Positions 28,701-38,400 of a DNA stretch of 64,000 nucleotides are shown here, piece after piece (position 1 is the first letter of the stretch; every line of letters begins with the position of its first letter). The DNA comes from Tritrichomonas musculus. Its lineage: Eukaryota > Parabasalia > Tritrichomonadida > Tritrichomonadidae. The notes below the pieces were generated by a model. That model did no database searches and was not told the origin of the DNA. It saw nothing but the letters and a program-made list of their open reading frames with translations. Made by a program: the position numbers and the translations under genes. The stretch lies in contig JAPFFF010000005.1 of assembly GCA_039105265.1 (NCBI GenBank), positions 5,441,501 through 5,505,500 of the forward strand, in the 5' to 3' direction.

Positions 28701-30482
28701 ATAATTCCAAACTTTCAATGTTTTATCTAGTGAAGACGAGATGAAAAATGTTGGTGAGAATGAGATTGCCGTTATTTCATCGTCATGATAATGAATGCAA
28801 TCATCAGTCAATGAAACAAGTCTGTAATTGTTAGTGAATTTATCAAGGCTAATTCGAATTGATTCAATGTTGCCACTTTTTCCGCCAATCAGCAGCAAAT
28901 TTCCATAAAATTCAGAGTAGCTACCATCTTTGATTGAAATTTTCTGAACATCTTTGAATGTATTCAAATCGAAAAGATGAACTTCATCTTGAAAGACAAT
29001 TATAATTGAGCAACTTTTTCTGTGATAAAAAATTCTCTTGATTGGCTTTTTCAATATCAATTTACGGTTGACTCTCAAAAAGTCGGAATAATTGTGAAAT
29101 AGAAGTTCTCCGTGCAAATTGGAAAAGCAATACATAAAAGTCCCATCAATTTCACAAACAGTTATCGATGAAATTTGGATTTCAATGATTTTTGCTAATT
29201 GACAAGGATTGTTCCCTGTTGAGAAAAGGGAAGTGTTTGCTTCTGCTGTCGTAACAAATAGAACATCGCGCTTATTTTTCTTCGAAATTTCAATAGCATT
29301 GGTGTGCTCAATGTAACTGTTCGTAGGATCAAAAATGGGCTCTAGTAATAAACCTCGGTCATAATAATGAAATAATGGTCCAGATGGTTGAGTGTCAACA
29401 GCTGATGTTAAGCTTTTGCCGTCTTTCGGAGATAAAAATGAAAATATTGAGCTTTTGTAATATGTAAGAATTCGAGCTGCTTCCTTGTATTTAGGACATC
29501 GACGAATTGAATATGGTTGAGTTGTCATTTTTTTCCATACTGTCCAGGGTAATACTATTTCCATCCTTTTAGCAATGCATCCTTGACTAATAACTAAGAA
29601 ATATTGCTTCGTATTTGAATCTCTGTATACATTGAAGTAGCTTGGCTTAGAACTGAGAGTAAAGCAATGAAAAACATTGGTAGTTTTAATATCGATTATA
29701 AAAACCCAAAGGTTGGAATCGAGGAAAAGAGCAAAATGCTTATTGATATATCGGAGAGCAAGAACAGATGACATACCGCCTGGAATTTTCCTAACTAAAT
29801 ATCCCTTTTTGCTCCAAAGATGAAATCCATCTCCATGCTGTGCAGTTAAAAATTTCTTATTCTCGTTACATAATGAAGCTGCTGTTTGTGCAGTAGCTTC
29901 AACTTTTGAAAAATATTTTATTTCTTTTCCATCAAAATTATAGCCACAAAATCCATTTGAATTTGGCAAGCATAACAACTCTTGATCATAATCTATCGAA
30001 GGTGGATTAAGAATAGGAGTGTCATATTCTGGTGCAATTTGCGCACGAAGTGTTATTGTAATTTCTGGTCTATTAATTAGAGTAACTTTATGTGGCATTT
30101 TTACATTAAAATTCCATATTTTGATTCCTGATCCAACTGTAATGAGTGAATGTGATTTGTGCGAGTACATCATATGAAAAATATTAAGTTGATCTGTTTT
30201 AAAATGTGAAAAGACAGGACTATCAAGTTCGTCAATCATCAATACCAATATTTCCCCGCCAAGAGATGATACTCCAACGATGAATTTATATTCAGGTATA
30301 ATAATTGAAGTTGCGAGTTTGTATGGATATATTTTTTTAATTGATTCGTCTTCAAATTTGAAAAGGCCATTACGAGTCATGGCTAAATATTCATGAGAAT
30401 TAATGGGATGAAATGCAGTAATTATTGCAGAGTTAGTATTTAAATTGATTCCATCGATTAACCCAAATTTCACACTCTTCAT
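25749..30482 (-). CDS. Large WD40 protein with low-complexity middle
   Basis: A 1,577-residue protein. The N-terminal about 640 residues form divergent WD40-like beta repeats. The clearest is HDDEITAISFSPTFFISSSL with DKTLKVWNYN (about 560-590); others include SLITVGSGIKIWNFN and TAQHGDGFHLWSKKG. About 660-1210 is highly charged and disordered, with Lys/Glu coiled-coil stretches (near 745-800) and Asn/Asp/Glu runs. The C-terminal part (about 1215-1577) is more complex, with PLRRCRTPPVLQQEKLIILP and a helical EAIIDQILDGKVELMPLLRR. There is no membrane segment. It may be a scaffold, but function is unknown. The start is the first ATG at 30482, with an initiator-like TCATAATT 28 nt before it. 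Confidence 0.85.
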   Translation of the reverse strand: MKSVKFGLIDGINLNTNSAIITAFHPINSHEYLAMTRNGLFKFEDESIKKIYPYKLATSIIIPEYKFIVGVSSLGGEILVLMIDELDSPVFSHFKTDQLNIFHMMYSHKSHSLITVGSGIKIWNFNVKMPHKVTLINRPEITITLRAQIAPEYDTPILNPPSIDYDQELLCLPNSNGFCGYNFDGKEIKYFSKVEATAQTAASLCNENKKFLTAQHGDGFHLWSKKGYLVRKIPGGMSSVLALRYINKHFALFLDSNLWVFIIDIKTTNVFHCFTLSSKPSYFNVYRDSNTKQYFLVISQGCIAKRMEIVLPWTVWKKMTTQPYSIRRCPKYKEAARILTYYKSSIFSFLSPKDGKSLTSAVDTQPSGPLFHYYDRGLLLEPIFDPTNSYIEHTNAIEISKKNKRDVLFVTTAEANTSLFSTGNNPCQLAKIIEIQISSITVCEIDGTFMYCFSNLHGELLFHNYSDFLRVNRKLILKKPIKRIFYHRKSCSIIIVFQDEVHLFDLNTFKDVQKISIKDGSYSEFYGNLLLIGGKSGNIESIRISLDKFTNNYRLVSLTDDCIHYHDDEITAISFSPTFFISSSLDKTLKVWNYNFNLLYDIIFPFPLFSCEILNAQRDILVGTDNEILKIDGPSLFGINNTDDEIGEIDNTDQISDELTNQLIQFAVEKNKEEQSDFLTSRMKNKEETTKQPRKKLNAYMVTHPPIQENENEDQSKSKNKDSSTAELSEDERNRRLYEMNLINERSDNEKLQAKLCAEMRMKMDEEERKKKLKEAEEEAKRREMKEEEEEEKNEEKEKKRKKRRKNRPQKVQIEQDNSNSNDKNEIDDFDDFFFKKKKSEVPVEDEFKFRRKKAVYQPKSYAPRSSRPFRTNAEQQQQQQNEDDNDDEYEYEYEIDDDEINPSGNAADSVSKLNKRKRKKKNGKEIKDSENNNQKNMKKKKNNKKPGKRKNSKGENNDSDNGYEYEEDDNENDILNEDGNNDEILGGNANENENAVIDENLNEDCSNESDINAQMQIDGQNNFEGDESQSIRPQMYEVDTQTSFPYKDEKLNEKGNNGGKEEKIATNSSIHQKIPHGKSTSEQPTNDDSQANKKRSKNPKQGKQKSNSTEINNNNKQNNTIKPSKQNSTSSINFNNTKQSNSNDQQNKQVDSNKKSSNNKNNRLNNRTKQLTDNSSNDITHNINDINRQKPNTTKNKRRQEQIFLTHNIKRSPTPPARKLYYTYNPNFVSKNKTISPTKSFFKFRNRYPLRRCRTPPVLQQEKLIILPGPEVVLDMEAIIDQILDGKVELMPLLRRMNANNRSVWIQRLKGSSENRNAETESNPPPQFHKTQFNFPSSSKDDQQEANKEGQFENSGNFSFNMNPRSNFSEESKSMQFEYPPSNHSSRFVNPLNSNFTAYNQITSQKVEYNRNVLSGEDDRIHALQPSDQSHLYAMNALNRYQPKNSETVKKKRQKQVSILNLDFDVQNPVRPLNMIGKKEGTLPKVHRPVNNYPHSPRRNLNFQRKVPLFDMGRENGKVNTKSYDNLPHSKIGAAQKNKYQKIVMDPARSSSPPPLYRPRISERSKNNLHGYRKFQ

Positions 30483-30917
30483 TTTTTTGAGAACTTTTTG
30501 AATTAATTATGAAATAACGGGAATAATTCAGGGATTCAATTTTTGAATCCTTGAAATTTTAATTGAATGCCTCTATATAAAAAACAATCAATATAAATAT
30601 AAATCATGATTGTGTAATAAGATCAATTTCAAGCATCATTTGAAAATAAAATGCATGTAACCTACATTAATGATAAAATGAAAAGGGAAATATTAAAAAA
30701 CTGGTTGAATAAATTAAAAATAGATTTTATAATTTTTATTCATAATGATATATATAATAAATAATAATTAATAATACATTTTGAATGTAATGAAACTTTT
30801 TTTTTCAAACAAATATCCTTATTTGTGATTTCAAAAGAAAAAGATTATAAGAAGCATTCAAGGCTTCTAAAAATCTTTCATGAAATAAAATAAGGAAACA
30901 TATAAAATTTTGATAAT
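30483..30917. other. Intergenic region
   Basis: This 435-bp AT-rich spacer lies between two large minus-strand genes. Apart from the initiator-like motif near 30510 nothing is recognised. Confidence 0.5.
30505..30512 (-). promoter_or_regulatory. Inr-like motif upstream of the large WD40 gene
   Basis: TCATAATT on the minus strand fits the trichomonad initiator, with the start A at 30510, 28 nt from the ATG. It is the same heptamer as upstream of the nitroreductase gene. Confidence 0.35.
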
Positions 30918-33900
30918 CTAGCAGTAACCTCCATATCTCTTGGTTTTTCCAGGTGTAAAAGGTCTTTTTGTCTGTTTTTTAGAAGGATGTAAAGTTTGTA
31001 CAATTGATGAACTGTTTAATCGTAATTTCGAGGACATTGTATCTTTTCTGTATTTTGCCAATGACTCAAATGTTCTTGGAGTAACTGGTGTTGACATTAA
31101 ATCTTTTTCAGATAGAGCATGGTTTCTAGCTCTAGCTTCATATTTGTCATCTCTTTTTGAAGACAATTGTTGAATAAGAAGTTTTTGCCTTTTAATTTCA
31201 TCATCTCTGGTAGATTCTATAAAGAATCTGTGCATCTTCCATTTTTCTTCAAAGCAATTAAATTGATTGTTGTGTTTTTCAATAAGTTGATTATAAGCAA
31301 TTTTCATTGAGTTTTCTGCATTATTAAATGCATCTCCTTCTTCTATCTCTTGTAATTCATCTGCTGTTTTCTTTACTTGGTTCGCTGATGCAAATTCTCT
31401 GATAAGAGCCAATTTTTTCTGCTTGAAGCGAAGATCAAGAAGGCCGGATGAAGCTTTGTCAAATGGAATAAGGGCTTTTTCACTGCCCCAGCTACTTTCA
31501 AAGTTATCAATCTCTTCCTGTTGCGTACTTCTTATATTTTCAATCATTCTCTCATGTTCTTCATCAAATCGTTCAAGGCGTTCTTTGTAGCATTGCTCAA
31601 TCTCTTCAAGATCAGCTTCAGCTTTGGATAATTTGGTTTCAATTGTTGTGTAATAGTCTACAATAAAACGAGATGTCATTCTATTATTAACAAGAATTGT
31701 TTCGGCGGTTCGTAAACGATCACAGCTTGCATAATCTTCATTTATAATTGAATCGATTTGACTCTTTTTAATGTAATTGAGAAGATTTTGGGAATCATCT
31801 GCTGATGGATAATTGTAGTTTAGTAGATCGTCAATCATTCGTTCATAATCAAGTTCTCCTGATTCATCGTCAGCAGCAGCAGCAGTGGATGTTGATTCAG
31901 CTGTCTTGTGTTCTTCTTGGGATTCGTCTTCTTCCTCTTCAATAAAATCATCTTTCATTTGTGATGTTATGTTGTCTGTAGATTCATTGTCGGTAAAATT
32001 AATTTCTGTGGTATTTCCTTGATAATCTCGTTTTTTGATGATTTTTAGTTCTTCTTCATCTTCTTCCTCCTCGTTATTTTTATTGACTTTGGAAGATGAT
32101 GAAAATTTATCTTCAGTGACTTGAGAAGCGCCGCCTGTCTCATTAATATCGTTGGAGTCTTTTTCAGATTGTTTTGTTGAATTGGAGCTTTTCTTGCTTC
32201 GAGATGAAATTTGATTTGACGATGGATTTCCAGGAAGTAAATTAACTGTTAGTGCATTAATTTGTTCATCTAAATCAATTTTCTGTTTAATTTGTGTTTT
32301 GTTTTCAGTATTTTTCTTTGATGATGCCTTTGATGAATTATCAGTTAAGATTTCAGTAGAATCAGTTAAATCCGATTTTTGGTTTTTATTTTCGCTTGCT
32401 GCTGAAGGTTCTGACAATGGTTCAGACAAAAGCTCTTTTGTCATTAAATGAGCAGCGTCGTTTAGAATATCTGTCTTAAAATTGTTATTAGTTTTGTTAG
32501 GTTTTGTTTTGTGTGAATTTGACAAAACAGTCTTCATTGTGCTAGGTGGTACATTGATATTCTTCTTTAAAACGCAACTTTTTGAAGTTGTTGATGATCC
32601 ATTTTTAATCATTGACAATTTACTTGATTTTATATGAGTTGATCTAGTAACTGGCCTATCTGTTTTAGCAGAGTTTGATGGTTCAATGCCAGAAGATGAA
32701 CTGAAACCTGAGTGGAGCGTTCTAGGGCGAGTTGTATTTGAAGCTAAACTTTTTGAGGAGATAATTGGTAGAACATTATTTCGATTTTTAACAGTTTTAG
32801 AGTTATTATTCTGGGCAGATGATGATAATGTTGATCCTTCTGATGATCTTGGACTTCCTACATTTGAAGATAAGGCAGAATTGTTAGGTGATAAATTTTG
32901 TATGGGCGAAACTGGCTGTGAAATTTCTAGTTGCTTTAATAAGCTATTATCTTTTTTGATATTTGCTGTTTTAGCTCTTGAATTTAAGTTTTGTGATGTC
33001 TTTCTTGGACGTGAGTATTTAGTTCTGTTTCCCTGTAAAGCATTAGTTCGATATAAAGATTTGTCAAATTTCCTGGTTTGAGTACAACGGCAATTAAATG
33101 ATGCAAACATATTTTCTCTGTCTTGCATCTGTAATTCTCGATTCTTTGCTTCCATACTTTTATTAAATTCATCTTCTTCGCTAGCATTTTTCGCTTCCAT
33201 GCTTTTAACAAATGCATTTGTTTCGTTTCTTATTTCGAATTCAGGAAATGAAGTTTGACATGAAACTGAAATTGGAACTGGATCTGTTTGAGAGCAAACG
33301 TCCGTAATTTCAACAGTATCTGTTTGAAGTTTTTCTATAGCTGAGCTAAGAAGATTAGATAACGGTTGTGACGTGGAAATATCGTCATTTGAATTAGAAT
33401 TCATCCTTGAGTCTGTAATTAATTGAGAAAGTGCTTCGGTATTGCTTTCATTTTCTATTTGGCTTTCTTTTGCATTTTCGCTTGAAGCTTCTTTATCATC
33501 TGCATTTTCGATTGAAGCTTCTTTATCATTTGCGTTTTCAATTAAAGGTTCTTTATCATTTGCATTTTGATTTGAAGCTTCTTTATCATTTTCGTTTTGA
33601 TTTGAAGCTTCTTTATCATTTGTATTTTCTATTGAAGCTTCTTTGTCAATTTCATTTTCACTAGAAGCATCTTTTTCACTTGGATTATCTTTTTCATTTT
33701 CTTTTTCACTAGGATTATCTTTTTCATTTTCGTTTTCATTAACACCTGCAATCGCTTTGAAAATTGCATCAGTTTGCTGAAGAAGAGTTGGATGCTCCTC
33801 AGCATCTGATTCGCTATCTTTGGTGGTTTGCTCTGATTTGTTTTCATTTTGATCTTCTATTCTTTCATTTTTGCTTGAATCTTCTGAAACGAAATGGGAT

Positions 33901-34382
33901 GAATTATCATTTATCGGAGGTTCATCAGAAATAGGATTATCTTTTTCCCCAATTGAATCTGCATTTGTTTGGGTTTTTTCTTCTTTCTCGTTGTTGCTTT
34001 CTTTATCTTCGTTCTCCTTTTTTTCATCTTCGTTTTTGTCAGAGCAATTTTCATTGCTTTTATTTGTATCAGATTTTGCATCATTCATATTTTCACAATC
34101 ATTTTTATCGGAATTTGCTGAATCATCGTTTTTTAAATCATCTTTCGGTGGAGGATTTGCTGAATCAAATGATTTTTCGTTTGTATTACTATTTTCGTTT
34201 TTATCCTCGTTTATATTTATATTTTCATTGTCTGTGTTATCATTTTGGTTGGTATTTATTGAGTTATTATCTGCATTGTTATTATCTGAGGAATCTGCTT
34301 GTGATTTTTCTTTTTGTTCTAATATTTGTTTTTCTTTAGCTATTTCATCATCATCAGAAAGATGTTGATCTGTATGGCTCAT
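30918..34382 (-). CDS. Large disordered protein with C-terminal coiled-coil domain
   Basis: A 1,154-residue protein. Residues 1-840 are extremely Asn/Ser/Asp/Glu/Lys-rich and presumably disordered, with a 10-residue repeat (ENANDKEAS type) at about 239-300. The last about 300 residues are ordered, opening with DYERMIDDLLNYNYPSADDS and DSIINEDYASCDRLRTAE. Long charged helices follow (EADLEEIEQCYKERLERFDE, RFKQKKLALIREFASANQ), and the tail is basic, ending KTKRYGGYC. The low-complexity head plus helical tail layout recurs in trichomonad proteins, but no function can be assigned. There is no signal peptide or membrane helix. The start is the first ATG at 34382. Confidence 0.82.
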   Translation of the reverse strand: MSHTDQHLSDDDEIAKEKQILEQKEKSQADSSDNNNADNNSINTNQNDNTDNENININEDKNENSNTNEKSFDSANPPPKDDLKNDDSANSDKNDCENMNDAKSDTNKSNENCSDKNEDEKKENEDKESNNEKEEKTQTNADSIGEKDNPISDEPPINDNSSHFVSEDSSKNERIEDQNENKSEQTTKDSESDAEEHPTLLQQTDAIFKAIAGVNENENEKDNPSEKENEKDNPSEKDASSENEIDKEASIENTNDKEASNQNENDKEASNQNANDKEPLIENANDKEASIENADDKEASSENAKESQIENESNTEALSQLITDSRMNSNSNDDISTSQPLSNLLSSAIEKLQTDTVEITDVCSQTDPVPISVSCQTSFPEFEIRNETNAFVKSMEAKNASEEDEFNKSMEAKNRELQMQDRENMFASFNCRCTQTRKFDKSLYRTNALQGNRTKYSRPRKTSQNLNSRAKTANIKKDNSLLKQLEISQPVSPIQNLSPNNSALSSNVGSPRSSEGSTLSSSAQNNNSKTVKNRNNVLPIISSKSLASNTTRPRTLHSGFSSSSGIEPSNSAKTDRPVTRSTHIKSSKLSMIKNGSSTTSKSCVLKKNINVPPSTMKTVLSNSHKTKPNKTNNNFKTDILNDAAHLMTKELLSEPLSEPSAASENKNQKSDLTDSTEILTDNSSKASSKKNTENKTQIKQKIDLDEQINALTVNLLPGNPSSNQISSRSKKSSNSTKQSEKDSNDINETGGASQVTEDKFSSSSKVNKNNEEEEDEEELKIIKKRDYQGNTTEINFTDNESTDNITSQMKDDFIEEEEDESQEEHKTAESTSTAAAADDESGELDYERMIDDLLNYNYPSADDSQNLLNYIKKSQIDSIINEDYASCDRLRTAETILVNNRMTSRFIVDYYTTIETKLSKAEADLEEIEQCYKERLERFDEEHERMIENIRSTQQEEIDNFESSWGSEKALIPFDKASSGLLDLRFKQKKLALIREFASANQVKKTADELQEIEEGDAFNNAENSMKIAYNQLIEKHNNQFNCFEEKWKMHRFFIESTRDDEIKRQKLLIQQLSSKRDDKYEARARNHALSEKDLMSTPVTPRTFESLAKYRKDTMSSKLRLNSSSIVQTLHPSKKQTKRPFTPGKTKRYGGYC
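33481..33690. repeat. In-gene 30-bp minisatellite
   Basis: About seven degenerate copies of a 30-bp unit encode ENxNDKEASx (with variants QN, AD, PL) in the disordered head of the large minus-strand protein. The unit length is a multiple of three, so copy-number change preserves the frame. Confidence 0.85.
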
Positions 34383-34773
34383 TCCAAAATCTATATTTTA
34401 ATTAATTATTTCTTGAAAAAACGGTTTTTTTAAAGTACAAAAAACAGAAATTGATTTTATTAAAAAAATATTGATTATTAAATAAACGTAATTTTTAAAC
34501 AAAATTTTGGCTAAAAAATGCTAAATTAAAAAGATTAAAAAAAAAATAATTCAAAGAAATGGTTAACCTTTTGAAAAATTTATACTTTACATCAATTTTA
34601 TTTCAAAAAGTTGATATAATCTTTTTATATTTTAATCACCAATTATGGTTAGATGTATTATTGCTCTAACGCAATTTACACTATTTGCTTGCTTTAGCTT
34701 TCCAATCAACTAATTATAATTTAAATTACAATAAAAAGCATTTTTAAATTATTATGATTAAATATAATTATTG
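34383..34773. other. Intergenic region
   Basis: This 391-bp AT-rich spacer lies between two minus-strand genes. No repeat, RNA gene or clear promoter motif is seen. Confidence 0.5.
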
Positions 34774-35325
34774 CTAATGAACAGTATAAATGCGTTCCTC
34801 TGGTAATTGACTTTGAATATCTTTTCCAGATTCTTTTTGTTCTCGTAAGTCATTAACATAATCTGTGATATCAGTGATTTTTACAATCCATTCATTTACA
34901 TATTTACGTACAGCATCTCCCCTAAGTCCAAGTTGGATGGAACGATGATCTAAAGGGTTTCCATTTATATCTCTTTCAGGATCCCATTGGCATCTAACAT
35001 CTGACTTTTGAACCTGATCTTTCCATTGTTCTTTACTTATATCTGTGCAATCTTTATGCATTGACGCTACTGAACTTTTAACAATATAATCAAATGCATC
35101 TCTTTTAATATCAATTGCAAGAACATGCTCTTGATCTTTTTTCGTTCCCCACCCGCATCTATACATCATCCATAAAAAAGATGGCTTGATCCAAGTCATC
35201 CGACTCATTTTAAAATTACTACCAAAAGTTCCATTTTGAACTGCCTCATTAGCAATTACTTCGTTATATGCTTGATATACTCTAATAGTGTCATCGGTAA
35301 AAACTGCTCTAATTTCTTTCGACAT
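34774..35325 (-). CDS. DUF4291 family protein
   Basis: This 183-residue protein matches DUF4291 along nearly its whole length: IRAVFTDDTIRVYQAYN at the start, then MTWIKPSFLWMMYRCGWGTK, LAIDIKRDAFDYIV, RCQWDPERDINGNPLDHRSI, and GLRGDAVRKYVNEWIVKITD. The family is best known from bacteria and fungi, and its biochemical role is unknown to me. Conserved Trp/Arg/Asp residues suggest an enzyme or nucleotide-binding protein. The very high motif retention in an otherwise divergent protist suggests lateral transfer, possibly recent on an evolutionary scale. It has a full-length domain, no targeting signal and a first ATG at 35325. Confidence 0.92.
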   Translation of the reverse strand: MSKEIRAVFTDDTIRVYQAYNEVIANEAVQNGTFGSNFKMSRMTWIKPSFLWMMYRCGWGTKKDQEHVLAIDIKRDAFDYIVKSSVASMHKDCTDISKEQWKDQVQKSDVRCQWDPERDINGNPLDHRSIQLGLRGDAVRKYVNEWIVKITDITDYVNDLREQKESGKDIQSQLPEERIYTVH

Positions 35326-35441
35326 GAAAATTTTAAAAAAATTGAACGATTATTTTTAATTGAAAATTAAAAAATCCAAAATTTTAAACAAATTCACTAT
35401 AACTTTAATATATATAAGAAAAAAAAAATAACATCATCATA

Positions 35442-38400
35442 TTAATTTAATGAATAACAAGTTTGGCAAATTCCATGTATTGAGCATTTTTTGCATATTG
35501 GTCGATTACATGACGAGCAAAAAGTTTCAGGTTTTTGATTACATAACGGGCACTTATCAAAGACTGATATATTTAGATTTTCACAAGGAAGTCTTTTTGC
35601 GGTCCATAAAACGGAATTATTTTTCGAATCAACTGTAATAAACATCTTTAAATTCTTATTGACAACAATTTGCATTATTTCGTGAGAGTGTCCTCCTTTC
35701 AGTTGTTTTGTATCAATTGTTTTTGTATCAAATCGAGGGCAAAGAAGAAAAACTTTGCCTGAAATAGTTCCACAAGCAGCGGCTCTATCTGGAATTGATG
35801 AATGGATTGAAATTGCTTTAATCTGAGAAACTTCTTCTGGAAGTTCGATTTGTGCTAATATCTCGCCATTGATTGAAATAAAATAACCTTTATTTTCTGT
35901 TGCAACCCAAACACCACTTTCTTCGTCCATTGATAATGCAGTGATCTTGGATGATCCGAAATTAAGAACTCTGTGAATTGTCCCATCTATGATATTCCAC
36001 AAAACAAGCTGTGATAATGATGCAGTTGCACAAATCCATTTATTTCCATTAATCACTGATATTGGTGACATACTGGATGAAAAATCTGAGATTAAAACGA
36101 TTGAATTTGGAATTCCTTTTTGATATAATATGCGATAAACTCGAGTAATACCAAATTCAAAATCAACTGATATAAAAATTCCGTTTATACTAACACAAAT
36201 TGATCTTGAAAGAGCGAAAAATTTATCATGATAACATAATATTTTTGTTGACTTGCGCTTCATGTTACTACTGAAATCAATAATTGATAATGTAAGATCT
36301 TTTTTATCAATAACAGCAAAATAAGATTCGAACACTCGCATTGAAAGTCTTTTGATTCTTTTGAGTTTGTTATCGCCTGTAAACATTAATGTTTTCGATG
36401 GCTTACATCCTTTGTTTAATTTTTGTGACATGTGAGTTAAATCGAGTGAAAATATATGGTTGGTTGTGTGAAATTGCTCTGTTCTTAAAGAAACAAATCG
36501 TCTGATTTTAAAGTTTGCTGCTTCGCTAATGAGATATTTAACGATCCATTCTGCTATAAACTCTGCATTATTAACATTTTCGAGTGATTCGCGGTGTTTC
36601 TGAACGCAAAAGAAAGGATTGTTTGAGATTTTCTTAATTATTTCAGGAGAGTAGAAAAAGTTAGCTGGACAAATATGAAGATAAGGATTTTGTTCATTAT
36701 CTTGTTGAGTAGATTCTGAATCATTTCTATCACATTCATCTTGATATGATTGAAGAAGTGGCTGAGCGAAAGCTTTAATTGTTGTATCTAATTGAGATAT
36801 AGATACTTTCTTTGTTTCACTTAAGATACTTGAAGGATTAGCGCTAACGATTGATTTTGGTATTAAATTAGATGGAGCATCCGAGTAACGTTTAAATCTT
36901 TTCCTTAATGGAATATTTCCCAGTGGCTTTAAACTATCCGTATTAGTTGAAGAGAAGGAAGCCAATTTAGTTCTATTTATTCTATCATTGTTATTATTAC
37001 TTCCCTCTTTCTCTTTTTGAAAGAGGTTACTGAAAAAGTTTCCAAAAGAAGTCTTACTAGGCTGAGGTGTCATTTCTGTTTTATTTTCGTTAATAATATT
37101 TTCACTTTCACTCAATCTATTGGTATTTATGAGAATATTACTATTAACATTGATATTTAAGTTCAAATTTGGCTGGCTGTACTTCATTTGGTCAATTTGA
37201 AGCGATTCAAGCATAACTGATCCGTCTTCAATGTTTGGCTGTTCGCTGTATTCTTCACCACTTGAAGCAGACAAGTCGCGATTAGGCTTAATAATGTCGC
37301 TAGACTCGGCATATTTGGATTTTGTAGGAGTTGGTGGAGGTGTCAAAGTAATTGTTTGTTTGACTTCATCTTTCTGGCAGTTTGTGCTAATATCATCTCC
37401 ATACGACAAAGAATTCTTTAAGTCTGATGCACTTTCTGCCTTCGGAATTGAAGGTTCAGGCAAGTCGTTCTTCAGTAATGACGAGAAATCGGAAGAAACA
37501 AGCGACGAAAATGGTTGAATGCTTCTCAAAAGACCGGCTGTTTCGTTCGATGAGAAAGGAATCATGTAATTCTTTTGATCAGGAGGAAGCAGCAAGTATT
37601 GTGAACTTGCTGCCGATGAGATGAACAAAGCACTTGACGAAGAAGGCACCAATGAAATGTTAGAAGCAAAAACAAAGCTAGATGAAATTGAAGAATTTTG
37701 TTGTGAATTGTCTGACAATTGAATGTTCTCTTCAAAAATGAATGGAAAGTAAGGATAACACTTCAAATTGGTAAAAGACCTTCTGCTGAGTCCATTTGAG
37801 ACAAGCAGCAGGTCATCGGTGGATATCTCGCATCTGCACCACTTATTGAAGGCCGATGAATAGTCCTCAATTTTGAACAAGAAATTGAAAGACGAAAAGT
37901 TGTCCATGACTTTTGTTGTCATTAAAGAGAGAGGGTATTTAATTTGACGGAGTTTGTTTGAATCGATTTTCACAGTAAATTGGCCGTGTTTGAATGACCA
38001 AATATTGAATGCTTTATACATCAAAAATTGAATGAAAATTATATCGTTCATCTCAATTTTGAGTACAATGTGACCCGAAAAAATTGACGTGGTACCCCAC
38101 TGGCCATTTAGAACGGAAGCAATGAAATCATTGTTGCTTTTGTCCAATAATCGAATCTCTTTCTGTGAGGCTAGCTCGGCGTACGTTAAGAAATAAATGC
38201 CAGTATTCAAAAGGAACATAATTGAAGGGATTTCAACTCTATAACGGCAAATTTTACAGTCAACAATCATTATGTTGTCTGGCATTGATTCCGACTTGAT
38301 GAACATTTTAACGGCAACATTTGGATACTTCTTGAATCCGGAAATGTTTTCATTGAATAATTCGGTCACTTCATCTTTTGACTCAAATAATGAAGGTGAA

